Shown here piece by piece: positions 1 through 9,043 of a stretch of 64,000 nt of DNA. Made by a program: the position numbers and the translations under genes. The stretch covers positions 1 through 64,000 of the forward strand of contig JARXAH010000026.1 of assembly GCA_029865945.1 (NCBI GenBank). The letters are read 5' to 3'. The DNA comes from Bacteriovoracaceae bacterium (GTDB taxonomy: Bacteria; Bdellovibrionota; Bacteriovoracia; Bacteriovoracales; Bacteriovoracaceae). Numbering within the stretch: the stretch's first letter is position 1; each line of letters starts with the position of its first letter. Under the pieces are notes generated by a model that saw only the letters and a program-made list of their open reading frames with translations, ran no database searches and was not told the DNA's origin.

Positions 1-678
1 GGTAGTGAAGAAGCACCTGTTTATAGAATTTTAAAATTGGCGCCTCAAATAAAATATCCCACTCAAACCGCCGATGTTCCTTGGGATACTCATAGTACTG
101 TCGTGAAGTGGGATGGTGAATGGTATATTACTTATGAAGTATTTCGTGATTTAGGTGGGGCCTTCGCAGTCGTCATCGTTCTCATTTATATTTTAGTCTT
201 AGGTTGGTTTAGAAGTTATGCTGTTCCTCTTGTGATTATGGCCCCTATTCCCATCAGTCTCATCGGTATTTTACCGGGGCATGCCATACTTGGCGCTTAT
301 TTCACTGCAACTTCAATGATTGGATTTATTGCAGGTGCTGGAATCATTGTGAGAAATTCCATCATCCTTGTCGATTTTATTGAGCACCAAGTGAAAAATG
401 GCATGGCCTTAAAAGAGGCCGTGATTAGTGCTGGTATTTTAAGATTTAGGCCTATGCTTCTCACGGCAGCTGCTGTCGTGGTGGGAAGTGCTGTCATGCT
501 TGCGGATCCCATTTTTCAAGGACTGGCCGTCAGTCTTATGTTTGGGGAAATCGCGGCCACTTTCTTGAGCAGATTTACAGTACCTGCCCTTTATTATTGG
601 TTTGTAGGGAAATCAAGAGAGCGTTTCATTCATGAAGAGTTAAAAATAACAAATACAGGAGAAATCTATGGCCAATAG
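1..678 (+). CDS. RND-family efflux transporter, C-terminal part (5' end outside window)
   Basis: The frame is open to the left edge, so only the last 225 or so residues are visible. They hold the final membrane-helix bundle of an AcrB/CusA-type inner-membrane pump. The diagnostic segment [15 protein letters not shown] lies near residue 115 of the visible part and matches the GxxVxNxIxLVDF signature of RND helix 11, followed by the usual [14 protein letters not shown] stretch and a final helix ending in a short cytoplasmic tail. These pumps export small molecules or metals using proton motive force as part of a tripartite complex. Substrate cannot be inferred without the porter domains. The gene overlaps the next by 11 nt, so the two DUF2892 genes are probably co-transcribed with it. 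Family assignment is firm; substrate is unknown. Confidence 0.9.
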   Translation, partial: GSEEAPVYRILKLAPQIKYPTQTADVPWDTHSTVVKWDGEWYITYEVFRDLGGAFAVVIVLIYILVLGWFRSYAVPLVIMAPIPISLIGILPGHAILGAYFTATSMIGFIAGAGIIVRNSIILVDFIEHQVKNGMALKEAVISAGILRFRPMLLTAAAVVVGSAVMLADPIFQGLAVSLMFGEIAATFLSRFTVPALYYWFVGKSRERFIHEELKITNTGEIYGQ

Positions 679-883
679 AATGAGCATTGAAAATCAGATT
701 AGGGCATTTGCAGGATTTTTTATTGTGGTGAGTTTAATTTTAGCAGAACTTTATGGCCCTTACTGGTATTTTTTTACTTTGTTTGTAGGTATCAATTTAT
801 TTCAATCGAGCTTTACAGGATTTTGCCCGCTTGAAAAAATATTAATTAAAATCCAAAAAAATAAATCAGAAAAAAGGAATTAG
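668..883 (+). CDS. DUF2892 (YgaP-type) small inner-membrane protein
   Basis: A 71-residue protein with two closely spaced hydrophobic segments (about residues 13-30 and 33-48) and the [11 protein letters not shown] ending typical of DUF2892 transmembrane domains, where a conserved cysteine-proline pair ends the second helix. The ATG is preceded by AGGAG at 7 nt and overlaps the RND gene end by 11 nt. Members of this family are often fused or adjacent to rhodanese domains or pumps, but no biochemical role is established. What I see is the family pattern and the operon; function is unknown. Confidence 0.75.
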   Translation: MANRMSIENQIRAFAGFFIVVSLILAELYGPYWYFFTLFVGINLFQSSFTGFCPLEKILIKIQKNKSEKRN

Positions 884-885
884 TT

Positions 886-1074
886 ATGAAAAAGAACATT
901 CATTTTGTAGAGAGAATTGTAAGAATTTTTGTTGGTATTGGCTTAGTTTCTTGTGTTTTTATTGGCCCACAAAATCCTTGGTTTTGGCTAGGTGTTATTC
1001 CATTGATTACGGGAGTAGTTGGTTGGTGTCCTCCTTATACCATGCTAGGAATTAGTACTTGTAAAATAAAATAA
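886..1074 (+). CDS. Second DUF2892 small inner-membrane protein
   Basis: A 62-residue paralogue of the preceding protein, starting two bases after its stop. It has the N-terminal NIHFVERIVRIFVGIG pattern, two hydrophobic segments, and a GWCPPYTMLGI ending that matches the conserved GxCPxYxxLG motif of DUF2892. Tandem DUF2892 genes behind an RND pump suggest a small accessory membrane module, but the partner and role are unknown. The 24-bp gap to the convergent gene at 1099 holds no convincing terminator. Confidence 0.75.
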   Translation: MKKNIHFVERIVRIFVGIGLVSCVFIGPQNPWFWLGVIPLITGVVGWCPPYTMLGISTCKIK

Positions 1075-1098
1075 AATTGAAGCTTTTTTTCGTTTTCG

Positions 1099-1467
1099 TT
1101 AAGAATTTTTTGATGAAATCCATTTGTTCGTCTGATCTTTTGCTTTTGTTTTAATTTCCTCAGGGAGTGAATTATTGATTGCTACGAGGGCCGAAATGAG
1201 CACACCAATATCATCAGTGAAACCAATGAGCGGAATAAAATCGGGAACGACGTCAAAAGGAAAAATAAAATAACCCAATGCACCTAAGATAATCGCCTTA
1301 GATATCTTAGGTGTCGTTGGTTCTTTAAGGGAAAAATAGAGAAGGAGAGCATTTTCAATTAACTCACGACTCGTTTCGATGGATAAGGATTTCATCTTTT
1401 TCCAAAGTCCAGTGTCCGAAAAATATTTAGCAAATTCTTTAACTGAATTTATTTTATTATTGTCCAT
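1099..1467 (-). CDS. DUF1232 / YkvA-like membrane protein
   Basis: A 122-residue protein whose centre carries the DUF1232 signature ALGYFIFPFDVVPDFIPLIG followed by FTDDIGVL (about residues 66-93). This is a short amphipathic/membrane segment with conserved Asp and Pro residues. The flanks are charged and helical. DUF1232 proteins are widespread and lack an agreed biochemical function. It stands alone, convergent with the DUF2892 pair and divergent from the MFS-acyltransferase gene. Family call is solid; function is unknown. Confidence 0.8.
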   Translation of the reverse strand: MDNNKINSVKEFAKYFSDTGLWKKMKSLSIETSRELIENALLLYFSLKEPTTPKISKAIILGALGYFIFPFDVVPDFIPLIGFTDDIGVLISALVAINNSLPEEIKTKAKDQTNKWISSKNS

Positions 1468-1569
1468 AGACTTAATCTAACACAATCAATTTATACTGCA
1501 CAACTATACTCTTTTTAGATTATCCATAATACACTCGTAATAAAAAAAACTAAACGGAGTGGTACAAGG

Positions 1570-3480
1570 ATGTCATTATCTCTCATGTTTCGCGACCGAA
1601 AATTTGCTCCTCTCATGTGGGCCCAATTTTTTGGTGCTCTCAACGATAATATTTTAAAAAATGCGTTAGTCGTTCTTTTAGCAATCAAAGAAATACAGTT
1701 ACTCGGTTTAAAGTCAGAATTGTTAGTGACGATGATTACCTTGATATTCATCTTACCTTTTTTTTTCTTCTCCGAACTTGCAGGCCAGATCGCTGATAAA
1801 TATGAGAAGTCTCGTTTAGTGAGGATAATCAAAACAGCAGAAATTTTTATTATGTTAATTGCGGGTTTAGGTTTTTATTTTGAAAATTATTTTGTCTTAA
1901 TCTTTTCGATTTTTTTATTAGGATTGCACTCGACCTTTTTTGGCCCCATTAAATATTCTTCAATTCCAGATTTATTATCGGAGCAAAATCTTACAAGTGG
2001 GAATGCTTACGTGGAAATGGGAACCTTTATTGCAATATTAATTGGAACCATTAGTGGAGGATATTTAATTTCCCTATCAGGGGGAGCACTTTATGTTATC
2101 GTATTTTTAATTTTAAATGCTTTGATGGGCCTCTACTTTGGTATCAAATTACCTCGAATTCCCAATGGAAATTCTCATCTAAAATTAAATTTTCACCCGT
2201 GGAAACCTTTAATTGCTACTTGTGTAGAAATAAAAAAAAATAAGACAGTTTTTCATTCTATCCTAGGGATTTCTTGGTTTTGGCTTTTGGGGGCCGTCAT
2301 CTTGAGTGTCCTGCCCTCACTTAGTATTAAAGTTTTGCATGGGAATCCCTTTGTTGTTACTTCGTTCTTGGCCTGTTTTACCATTGGGATTGCCATTGGT
2401 GCCGTTATTTGTGAACGATTATCATTTGGAAGAACTGAAATTGGTTTAGTTCCTCTTGGATCATTAGGAATGAGCCTATTCTTAGCAGACATTGCACGCG
2501 TGTTGGGTAGTTGGAATCAAACTTATGGATACGTTGAAACTAACGTATCAGTTTTGAATCTGCTCTCACGTCCTTTAGGAATAAATCTCTATTTAGACAT
2601 TTTTGCTATCGCCATTTTTGGAGGACTCTACACCGTTCCCCTTTATACTTTAGTCTCTCAGAGATCGAGTCGGGAAACGAGGTCACGTGCGGTAGGAGCT
2701 AATAACATTTTAAATTCTTTATTTATGGTTTTGGGATCTGCTCTCCTTATGGGATTTTTTGCTTGGGATTTTTCGTTGTCCAAGATTTTACTCATCTATG
2801 CGGCCCTGAATTTCATCGTTTCCTTTTATATTTATTCGATCGTACCAGAATTTACACTTCGATTTTTCATGTGGGTGGGAGCAAAAATTTTTTTTCGGTT
2901 AGCGGTGAGACATCAGACAAATATTCCAAAAGAGGGAGCTGCCTTACTGATTAGTAATCATGTGAGTTATATTGATTGGATGCTTATCGGTGCGGCCATC
3001 AAACGTCCCGTTCGCTTTGTGATGTACTATAAATTTGCTAGAACTCCTATGCTTCGCTACCTGATGAACCAAGCGGGTGTCATTTTAATCGCTGGGAAAG
3101 CGGAAAATGAAAAAATTTTTCAAGAGGCCTTTGATAAAATTTCTCAGGCCCTAATAAATGGGGAGTTAGTTTGTCTATTTCCAGAAGGATCCATAACGAG
3201 AGATGGTAAAATTCAAGAATTCAAAAAAGGGATGGAGTTCATTTTAGCAAGAAATCCTGTCCCGGTTATTCCGATGTTTCTTGAAGGTGTTTGGGGAAGT
3301 TTATTTAGCCCAGATGGGAAAAAAATTTGGAAAAAACTTTTAAAGATTCCCTTGTTTTCCTTTCTTCTTTTTAGACACAAAAGAGTCATTCTAAAGATTT
3401 CTGATGAGGTAAAACCAGGCGACACTAATGCAACTCATTTAGAGGGCCTCATACGGAAGTTAGAAACAACATATATGTAA
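1570..3480 (+). CDS. MFS lysophospholipid transporter fused to PlsC-type acyltransferase (Aas/LplT-like, two-domain)
   Basis: A 636-residue fusion. Residues 1 to about 420 are a 12-helix major facilitator domain resembling LplT, which flips lysophospholipids across the inner membrane; the N-terminal QFFGALNDNILKNAL is characteristic. Residues 430-636 form a 1-acyl-glycerol-phosphate acyltransferase domain with the catalytic NHVSYID (NHxxxxD, about residue 462) and the substrate-binding FPEGSITRDG (about 537). The combination predicts uptake and re-acylation of lysophospholipids. Many homologues carry a third, acyl-ACP synthetase (AMP-binding) domain; here the protein stops after PlsC, so the acyl donor must come from elsewhere. 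GGAG and AAGG lie just upstream of the ATG. It is a single-gene unit. Confidence 0.85.
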   Translation: MSLSLMFRDRKFAPLMWAQFFGALNDNILKNALVVLLAIKEIQLLGLKSELLVTMITLIFILPFFFFSELAGQIADKYEKSRLVRIIKTAEIFIMLIAGLGFYFENYFVLIFSIFLLGLHSTFFGPIKYSSIPDLLSEQNLTSGNAYVEMGTFIAILIGTISGGYLISLSGGALYVIVFLILNALMGLYFGIKLPRIPNGNSHLKLNFHPWKPLIATCVEIKKNKTVFHSILGISWFWLLGAVILSVLPSLSIKVLHGNPFVVTSFLACFTIGIAIGAVICERLSFGRTEIGLVPLGSLGMSLFLADIARVLGSWNQTYGYVETNVSVLNLLSRPLGINLYLDIFAIAIFGGLYTVPLYTLVSQRSSRETRSRAVGANNILNSLFMVLGSALLMGFFAWDFSLSKILLIYAALNFIVSFYIYSIVPEFTLRFFMWVGAKIFFRLAVRHQTNIPKEGAALLISNHVSYIDWMLIGAAIKRPVRFVMYYKFARTPMLRYLMNQAGVILIAGKAENEKIFQEAFDKISQALINGELVCLFPEGSITRDGKIQEFKKGMEFILARNPVPVIPMFLEGVWGSLFSPDGKKIWKKLLKIPLFSFLLFRHKRVILKISDEVKPGDTNATHLEGLIRKLETTYM

Positions 3481-3511
3481 AACTTTTGTTTAAAGAATGG
3501 AAAGTCCCAAA

Positions 3512-3517
3512 TATACT
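3512..3517 (+). promoter_or_regulatory. Candidate -10 box of the leucine-degradation cluster
   Basis: TATACT lies 37 nt upstream of the carboxyltransferase ATG, with TTTAAA 17 nt before it as a weak -35. An AGGAG ribosome site follows at 3540-3544. The -10 match is 5 of 6 to the sigma-70 consensus; the -35 is poor. Transcription from here would cover the whole 3554-9799 cluster. Confidence 0.35.
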
Positions 3518-3553
3518 GAGATGAAGATTAGTCATTCATAGGAGTATGATTTC

Positions 3554-5182
3554 ATGGCAAATATAGAGACCGCGCAAATACAAGATTCTACTTACCACGA
3601 AAATGTTCAGTTCAATAAAAAATTAGTTGATGAACTACATTCTAAAATTAAATCATCTATTAATTACGAAAATAAATATGACGACACCATTAAAAAGCAC
3701 TTGGCCCGTGGCAAACTTTTAGTGCGAGATAGAATCAAAGAATTAATCGATCCTCAAACTCCCTTCATGGAATTTAATACTCTAGCGGCCAATCAAGTTT
3801 ATGAAGAAGAAGTATATGGCGCTGGTATTGTGACGGGAATCGGACAGGTGAGCGGTCATCTCTGTGTCATTGTGGCCAATGATCCTTGTGTGAAAGGGGG
3901 AACCTATTTTCCACTTACCGTAAAAAAACATTTGCGGGCCCAAGAAATTGCGATGAATAATTTTTTACCTTGCCTCTATTTGGTCGATTCAGGTGGTGCC
4001 TTTTTACCTATGCAGGATGAAGTATTTCCTGACAAAGAACATTTTGGAAGAATTTTTTTTAATCAGGCGAATATGTCAGCGAAAGGAATTCCGCAGATCG
4101 CCGTAGTTCTTGGATCATGTACGGCCGGAGGTGCTTATGTTCCGGCCATGTGCGATCAGTCTGTTATCGTAAAAGGAAATGGAACCATTTTTTTAGCGGG
4201 CCCTCCTTTAGTAAAAGCGGCGACAGGAGAAGAGGTGAGTGCGGAAGAATTGGGTGGGGCGCAAGTCCACTCTACTACGTCAGGTGTAACGGATTATATG
4301 GCCAATGATGAGGCCGATGCTTTTATCATCGCTCGCGAAATTATGGCCCAATATCCTAAGAGCAAAAAATTATCCCAGCTTGACTTAATTTCTAAATCAA
4401 ATTTTATTAACCCACTTTATTCCTCAGAAGAAATTTTAGGAATACTTCCCAAAGATACAAAAACACCTTTTGATATCAAAGAACTTATTGCCCGAATTGT
4501 GGATGGAAGTGAATTTAGCGAATTCAAAGAGCATTACGGAAAAACTTTGATTTGTGGATGGGCCGAAGTTTTGGGCATACGAGTGGGAATTGTTGCCAAC
4601 AATGGTGTGCTATTTTCCGAAAGTGCACTAAAAGGTGCTCACTTTATTGAATTGTGCTGTCAGCAAAAAACGCCTTTGCTTTTTCTTCAGAATATTACTG
4701 GGTTTATGGTTGGAAAAAAATATGAATCCGAAGGAATTGCCAAGAATGGAGCGAAACTCGTAACAGCTGTGAGCTGTGCCAAAGTTCCAAAAATTACCGT
4801 AATCGTTGGTGGGTCTTACGGTGCCGGAAATTATGGAATGTGTGGACGGGCCTATAGTCCTGATTTTCTTTGGATGTGGCCGGGATCAAAAATATCAGTC
4901 ATGGGGGGAGAACAAGCGGCCAATGTTCTCACCACCATAAAACAAGACGCCTTAAAATATCAAAAGAAGAATCCCATGTCAGAGAATGAAATAAAAGAAT
5001 TTCAAGCTCCCATTCGCTACAAATATGAAACGGAAGGAAGTGCCTATTATAGTACGGCCAGACTTTGGGACGACGGAATTATTGATCCAAGGAAAACGAG
5101 AGAAGTGGTGGGCCTTAGTTTATGGGCATGCCTTGTCAATCGGGAAATAGAAAGTACTAAATTTGGTGTCTTTAGGATGTAA
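3554..5182 (+). CDS. liuB: Methylcrotonyl-CoA carboxylase, carboxyltransferase (beta) subunit
   Basis: A 542-residue carboxyltransferase of the crotonase-like acyl-CoA carboxylase family. It transfers CO2 from carboxybiotin to 3-methylcrotonyl-CoA in leucine and isovalerate breakdown. Signatures are GGAYVPAM near residue 192 (N-lobe oxyanion region) and, in the C-lobe, [18 protein letters not shown] and [12 protein letters not shown], the latter typical of MCC rather than propionyl- or acetyl-CoA carboxylases. Length matches bacterial MccB (about 535). AGGAG precedes the ATG. It heads a five- to six-gene cluster with the biotin carboxylase, biotin carrier, hydratase and HMG-CoA lyase, which supports the MCC assignment. 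Confidence 0.95.
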   Translation: MANIETAQIQDSTYHENVQFNKKLVDELHSKIKSSINYENKYDDTIKKHLARGKLLVRDRIKELIDPQTPFMEFNTLAANQVYEEEVYGAGIVTGIGQVSGHLCVIVANDPCVKGGTYFPLTVKKHLRAQEIAMNNFLPCLYLVDSGGAFLPMQDEVFPDKEHFGRIFFNQANMSAKGIPQIAVVLGSCTAGGAYVPAMCDQSVIVKGNGTIFLAGPPLVKAATGEEVSAEELGGAQVHSTTSGVTDYMANDEADAFIIAREIMAQYPKSKKLSQLDLISKSNFINPLYSSEEILGILPKDTKTPFDIKELIARIVDGSEFSEFKEHYGKTLICGWAEVLGIRVGIVANNGVLFSESALKGAHFIELCCQQKTPLLFLQNITGFMVGKKYESEGIAKNGAKLVTAVSCAKVPKITVIVGGSYGAGNYGMCGRAYSPDFLWMWPGSKISVMGGEQAANVLTTIKQDALKYQKKNPMSENEIKEFQAPIRYKYETEGSAYYSTARLWDDGIIDPRKTREVVGLSLWACLVNREIESTKFGVFRM

Positions 5183-5198
5183 GAGGAAGAATATCAAA

Positions 5199-6020
5199 GT
5201 GGAAAAAAAATTAGAGAATGGAAAATATTTTCAAGTAACGAGTCATAACCAATTATTGGTGATTACTTTAAATAGACCTGAAGTTAAAAATGCCTTTAAT
5301 GCGGAAATGATTCAAGAGATCATTACCTTATTTCAAATGATTGATAAGCAAATATCAGATTTGATGAAGACCTATAAATTGATAATATTAAAATCTTCAG
5401 GTGATGTGTTTTGTGCTGGCGCCGATCTTAATTGGATGAAAGAAATGAAAAATTTTTCTTTAAAGGAAAATGAGACCGATGCCAAAAATTTAGAAAAATT
5501 ATTTCGCTCTATTCGTGATAGTTCACTACCTGTCATTGGACTTATTCAAGGGGGCTGCTTTGGCGGAGGCGTCGGAATTGCGGCCGCTTGTGATATCGTG
5601 TTTGCGAAAGAAAAAACGGCCACTTTTTGTTTGAGCGAAATTAAACTAGGATTAGTTCCGGCCGTAATTTCACCTTACGTGATCGCAAAAATGGGAGTTT
5701 CCCAATTTAAGTTTTTTGCTCTTTCTGGTGAAACATTTAGCGCCTCTCGGGCCATGCAACTTGGACTAGTTCACGGTGTCATCGATGATCAAGATTGGGA
5801 AAATAATTTGATTTTAAAAATAGAAAAAATGTTTCAAAATTTACCCACACGTGCCATGCAATCCATAAAGAATTTAAGCAACACCATGGAAAAAACTCTT
5901 TTTACTGATGCTATTGTTGATTATACGACTAAATTAATTGCTAATGTACGCCTAGGGGCAGAGGCCCAAGAGGGGATGAGTGCTCTTCTTGAAAAACGAA
6001 AACCCCTTTGGCCCAACTAA
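5199..6020 (+). CDS. liuC: Methylglutaconyl-CoA hydratase
   Basis: A crotonase-fold enzyme of about 273 residues that hydrates 3-methylglutaconyl-CoA to HMG-CoA. The segments FCAGADLNWMKEM and GGCFGGGVGIAAACDIVFA plus CLSEIKLGLVPAVISPYV are the pattern of bacterial LiuC proteins: the second catalytic Glu (in SEIKLG) is kept and the first is replaced by Gly, as is usual in this subfamily. The frame is open from 5163 (overlapping liuB), but I place the start at the GTG at 5199, because the conserved protein begins there; GAGG lies about 11 nt upstream. Its position between the two MCC genes is typical of liu clusters. Confidence 0.88.
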   Translation: MEKKLENGKYFQVTSHNQLLVITLNRPEVKNAFNAEMIQEIITLFQMIDKQISDLMKTYKLIILKSSGDVFCAGADLNWMKEMKNFSLKENETDAKNLEKLFRSIRDSSLPVIGLIQGGCFGGGVGIAAACDIVFAKEKTATFCLSEIKLGLVPAVISPYVIAKMGVSQFKFFALSGETFSASRAMQLGLVHGVIDDQDWENNLILKIEKMFQNLPTRAMQSIKNLSNTMEKTLFTDAIVDYTTKLIANVRLGAEAQEGMSALLEKRKPLWPN

Positions 6021-6032
6021 ATTAGGAAAAAT

Positions 6033-7571
6033 ATGATGACGAAAACAAATGCAAAAATAAAAAGACTTATGGTGGCCAACCGCGGGGCCATCGCTTCTCG
6101 AATTTTTGCTACCTGCCGGGAAATGGGAATTCAAACCTGTGGTATCGCCCATGAATTAGATAAAAATTTAAAATATGTTTCTCACGCGGATGAATTTCGA
6201 ATTTTACCAGGAACGACGCTCACAGAAACTTACCTAAATATGGATTTACTCATTGAAACGGCAAAATCGATGAAAGTAGATGCGATCCACCCTGGCTATG
6301 GATTTTTGTCAGAGAATTCCCAATTTGCTCAAAAAGTAATGGACTCTGGAATTATTTTCATAGGCCCTGCTCCTCAAGTGATGGAGCAATTAGGAAATAA
6401 AATTAATGCAAAAAGAGTGGCAGAAAATTTAGGCGTTCCCATTCTTCCAGGTTATCACGGTGATGATCAATCCTTGGAAAATTTAAAATCCCAATCCCAA
6501 AAAATTGGTTATCCTTTGCTCATCAAAGCTGCTGCTGGTGGTGGTGGAAAAGGAATGCGAGTCGTCGCCAGTGCCAATGAATTTTTAGAAAAATTAGAGC
6601 AGGCAAAAAGTGAGGCCCTGCGTTCCTTTGGAAATGATAAGGTTTTACTTGAGAAATACTTAGTCGGCCCAAAACATATCGAAGTTCAAATGTTGTGTGA
6701 TCGTCATGGAAATTTCCTACATCTCTATGAGCGCGATTGTAGCATTCAAAGGAGACATCAAAAAATTGTGGAAGAGGCCCCTGCTCCCTCGTTGAATGCA
6801 AAAGAGCGTGATGACGTGTGCCAAGCGGCGGTTAAACTTTGCCAAGGAATTAAATACGAAAGCGCTGGTACGGTTGAATTTATTTACGAGCAAGGAAAAT
6901 TTTATTTTTTAGAAGTGAATACAAGGCTTCAAGTCGAGCATGGAGTTTCTGAACTCGTCACGGGTGTCGATATTGTAAGAGAGCAAATTCGCATCGCTGA
7001 AGGCCAACCGATTAGCGTAAGTCAAAATGAAATTGTATTGCGCGGCCACGCCCTTCAAGTTAGAGTTTACGCGGAAGATCCCCAAAATCATTTTTTTCCT
7101 TCCGCTGGAAAAATTTTTTGCGCGGCCCCAACAGAACAAAAAAATATTCGTATCGACGCTACTTATTTTTCTGGCGATGAAATGAGCACGATGTTCGATC
7201 CCATGATGGCCAAAGTGATGGCCGTAGATTTATCGAGAGAGGGCGTGATTGCGAAAATGCGGGAAGTTCTAAAAGATGTAGGATACCTCGGGGTAAAAAA
7301 TAATATTGAATACCTCGCGGCCTTGATTAATCATCAAGATTTCAGAAATGGAACGTTTTCGACAGGTATGATCGACAAGCATGGGGGAGATATTTTAAAA
7401 TCGCTTGAAACTGAAACTGAAACTGAAGCTAATCATGAAAATTCAGTTCCCCATGATATACTTTACGCTCTCTATAATAGTCTCACTTCTTTGCAAAGCT
7501 TAAACGATAAAGACAAAAAATCCGGCCCTACTCTTTGGGAAAAAATGGGAAATTTAAGGATTCCAACATGA
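6033..7571 (+). CDS. liuD: Methylcrotonyl-CoA carboxylase, biotin carboxylase subunit (lacks fused biotin domain)
   Basis: A 512-residue biotin carboxylase that charges biotin with bicarbonate using ATP. Order of domains: N-terminal domain (LMVANRGAIASRIF), ATP-grasp with the glycine loop KAAAGGGGKGMRVV near residue 167, catalytic EKYLVGPKHIEVQ and EVNTRLQVEHGVSE, then the C-terminal domain. MccA proteins are normally about 650-670 residues with the biotinyl domain fused. Here the frame ends at a W-x(4)-L motif region and the biotin part is in the next gene, with an ATGA overlap. Two ATGs (6033, 6036) are possible starts. A GAAACT tandem repeat lies in the C-terminal linker (7407-7430). Confidence 0.92.
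   Translation: MMTKTNAKIKRLMVANRGAIASRIFATCREMGIQTCGIAHELDKNLKYVSHADEFRILPGTTLTETYLNMDLLIETAKSMKVDAIHPGYGFLSENSQFAQKVMDSGIIFIGPAPQVMEQLGNKINAKRVAENLGVPILPGYHGDDQSLENLKSQSQKIGYPLLIKAAAGGGGKGMRVVASANEFLEKLEQAKSEALRSFGNDKVLLEKYLVGPKHIEVQMLCDRHGNFLHLYERDCSIQRRHQKIVEEAPAPSLNAKERDDVCQAAVKLCQGIKYESAGTVEFIYEQGKFYFLEVNTRLQVEHGVSELVTGVDIVREQIRIAEGQPISVSQNEIVLRGHALQVRVYAEDPQNHFFPSAGKIFCAAPTEQKNIRIDATYFSGDEMSTMFDPMMAKVMAVDLSREGVIAKMREVLKDVGYLGVKNNIEYLAALINHQDFRNGTFSTGMIDKHGGDILKSLETETETEANHENSVPHDILYALYNSLTSLQSLNDKDKKSGPTLWEKMGNLRIPT
7407..7430 (+). repeat. In-frame hexanucleotide repeat in liuD (GAAACT x3 plus variant)
   Basis: Three perfect GAAACT units and a GAAGCT variant encode Glu-Thr dipeptides (LETETETEANHE) in the linker that ends the biotin carboxylase domain. 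The period of 6 keeps the frame. Similar in-frame 6- or 12-bp repeats occur in hemCD, the merR gene and gspI in this window. Confidence 0.85.
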
Positions 7572-8044
7572 TGAATAACAAAATAAAAAATATTCAAATC
7601 GACCAAGAGGCCAAGACGATTACTTGGGAGGATGATTTAGGACGCATGAAATATTTGGCCCGTTTTTCAATGGTAACCACGAACGTACTCAATCTTTATT
7701 TTGAAGATCAAGTGTTTCGTCTGACTTACGCCAAAGGCCCGCAAGGGGAAATTTGGTTAAAGTCGGATTTTAAAACTTTATTTTTTGAAAATAAAATGAC
7801 CAGAAAAAAATCCAAAAATGCCCAGTCCGCGGAATCGGGAGTTGCCCTCGCCCCGATGCCTGGTAAAGTTCTTCGCCATTTGCAAAAAACGGGAGCATCG
7901 GTGAAGCCAGGTGAGACCATTTTGATTTTGGAGGCCATGAAAATGGAGCTTCCCATTAAAGCAGAAAAAAATGGAATTTTAGATCTTGTTTCTCAACTGG
8001 GGGCGCAAGTTTCTATAGGTGATAAACTCTTTGAAATTAAGTAG
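7568..8044 (+). CDS. Biotin carboxyl carrier protein of methylcrotonyl-CoA carboxylase
   Basis: A 158-residue protein with an N-terminal beta-rich region resembling the BT/linker part of MccA and a C-terminal biotinyl domain. The acceptor motif EAMKMELP is at about residues 122-129 (biotinyl Lys near 125) and is preceded by APMPGKVL, the conserved start of the domain. I chose the ATG at 7568: it overlaps the liuD stop as ATGA and AAGGA sits 7-8 nt upstream; a longer frame from 7535 lies inside liuD. Carboxylase plus carrier add up to about 670 residues, the length of a normal fused MccA, so this looks like a split of that protein. Confidence 0.85.
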   Translation: MMNNKIKNIQIDQEAKTITWEDDLGRMKYLARFSMVTTNVLNLYFEDQVFRLTYAKGPQGEIWLKSDFKTLFFENKMTRKKSKNAQSAESGVALAPMPGKVLRHLQKTGASVKPGETILILEAMKMELPIKAEKNGILDLVSQLGAQVSIGDKLFEIK

Positions 8045-8052
8045 AATGAGTC

Positions 8053-9006
8053 ATGGATCAAAAGAAAGAACAAAAAATTGATTTCGTAGCAAAAAAAACG
8101 CCAATTCGAATCATGGAAGTTGGCCCGCGTGATGGCCTTCAAAACGAGAAGACTCAAATTTCGCTGACCGATAAAATTCAATTCATCGATCATCTTATTG
8201 AATCTGGAATTCAAGAGATTGAAATCACTTCTTTAGTTCGCAAAGAAAAAATTCCTCAATTGTCTGATGCTCAAGAACTATTGGCACACTACCAAAATCA
8301 TTCGCACTGGAAGCATTTCTGGGTTTTGATTCCAAATAAGGTCGGTTTAGAAAAGGCCGTTGATTTGAAAGTCCGCAATGTCGCATTTTTTACTTCTGCT
8401 TCCGAGCTATTTAATCAAAGAAATATCAATTCCTCAGTTCAAGAAAGCATGCAACGAATTCAAGAAATGATTTCCTATAACAACGAATTACCAACTCATC
8501 AAAAAATGCACATGCGCGTCTACCTTTCCATGGTTTTTGGATGTCCTTACGAGGGCGATGTCCCTTATGAAAAGACATTTAAACTAATTGAGCAATTATT
8601 ACAATGGGGGATTACAGATTTTGAAATCGGTGACACCATCGGAGTCGCTGGGCCTAAGCAAGTAGAAGATTTTTTAAAACAACTTAAGCAGCATTTTCAT
8701 ATTGATCAATTTGCCATGCACTTTCATGACACCAGAGGAATGGGCATTGCAAATGTGCTTATTTCCTTGGAGGTGGGCATAAAATCTTTTAGTAGTTCTG
8801 CTGGAGGAATCGGTGGATGCCCTTACGCTCTAGGATCTGCAGGTAATGTGGCCACAGAAGAAGTCATTTATCTCTTCGAGCGTTTTGGTTTGACGAACCT
8901 ACCTGACCCTAAAAAAGTTGCGCAGGCCGCCATTAAATTAAATGAAAAAATCCATCGCCCTATGTCTTCAAAACTTTCTCAGTATTATCAAAAAAATTCA
9001 AAATAA
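8053..9006 (+). CDS. liuE: Hydroxymethylglutaryl-CoA lyase
   Basis: A 317-residue TIM-barrel enzyme that cleaves HMG-CoA to acetyl-CoA and acetoacetate, the last step of leucine degradation. MEVGPRDGLQNE near residue 22 holds the catalytic Arg and the metal-binding Asp; HFHDTRGMG near 222 gives the metal-binding histidines; GGIGGCPYALGSAGNVATEE near 253 carries the family's catalytic cysteine loop. It follows the biotin carrier by 8 nt in the same operon. Length matches bacterial HMG-CoA lyases (about 300). Confidence 0.94.
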   Translation: MDQKKEQKIDFVAKKTPIRIMEVGPRDGLQNEKTQISLTDKIQFIDHLIESGIQEIEITSLVRKEKIPQLSDAQELLAHYQNHSHWKHFWVLIPNKVGLEKAVDLKVRNVAFFTSASELFNQRNINSSVQESMQRIQEMISYNNELPTHQKMHMRVYLSMVFGCPYEGDVPYEKTFKLIEQLLQWGITDFEIGDTIGVAGPKQVEDFLKQLKQHFHIDQFAMHFHDTRGMGIANVLISLEVGIKSFSSSAGGIGGCPYALGSAGNVATEEVIYLFERFGLTNLPDPKKVAQAAIKLNEKIHRPMSSKLSQYYQKNSK

Positions 9007-9043
9007 AATGTATCTACCCATCTGGTTTTAATGAGGAGTTTCT

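Noticed and set aside
7535-7571. Frameshift in the carboxylase alpha subunit
   Set aside because: The ATGA overlap with an AAGGA site and an intact downstream frame favours two genes; a sequencing error remains possible but is not shown.
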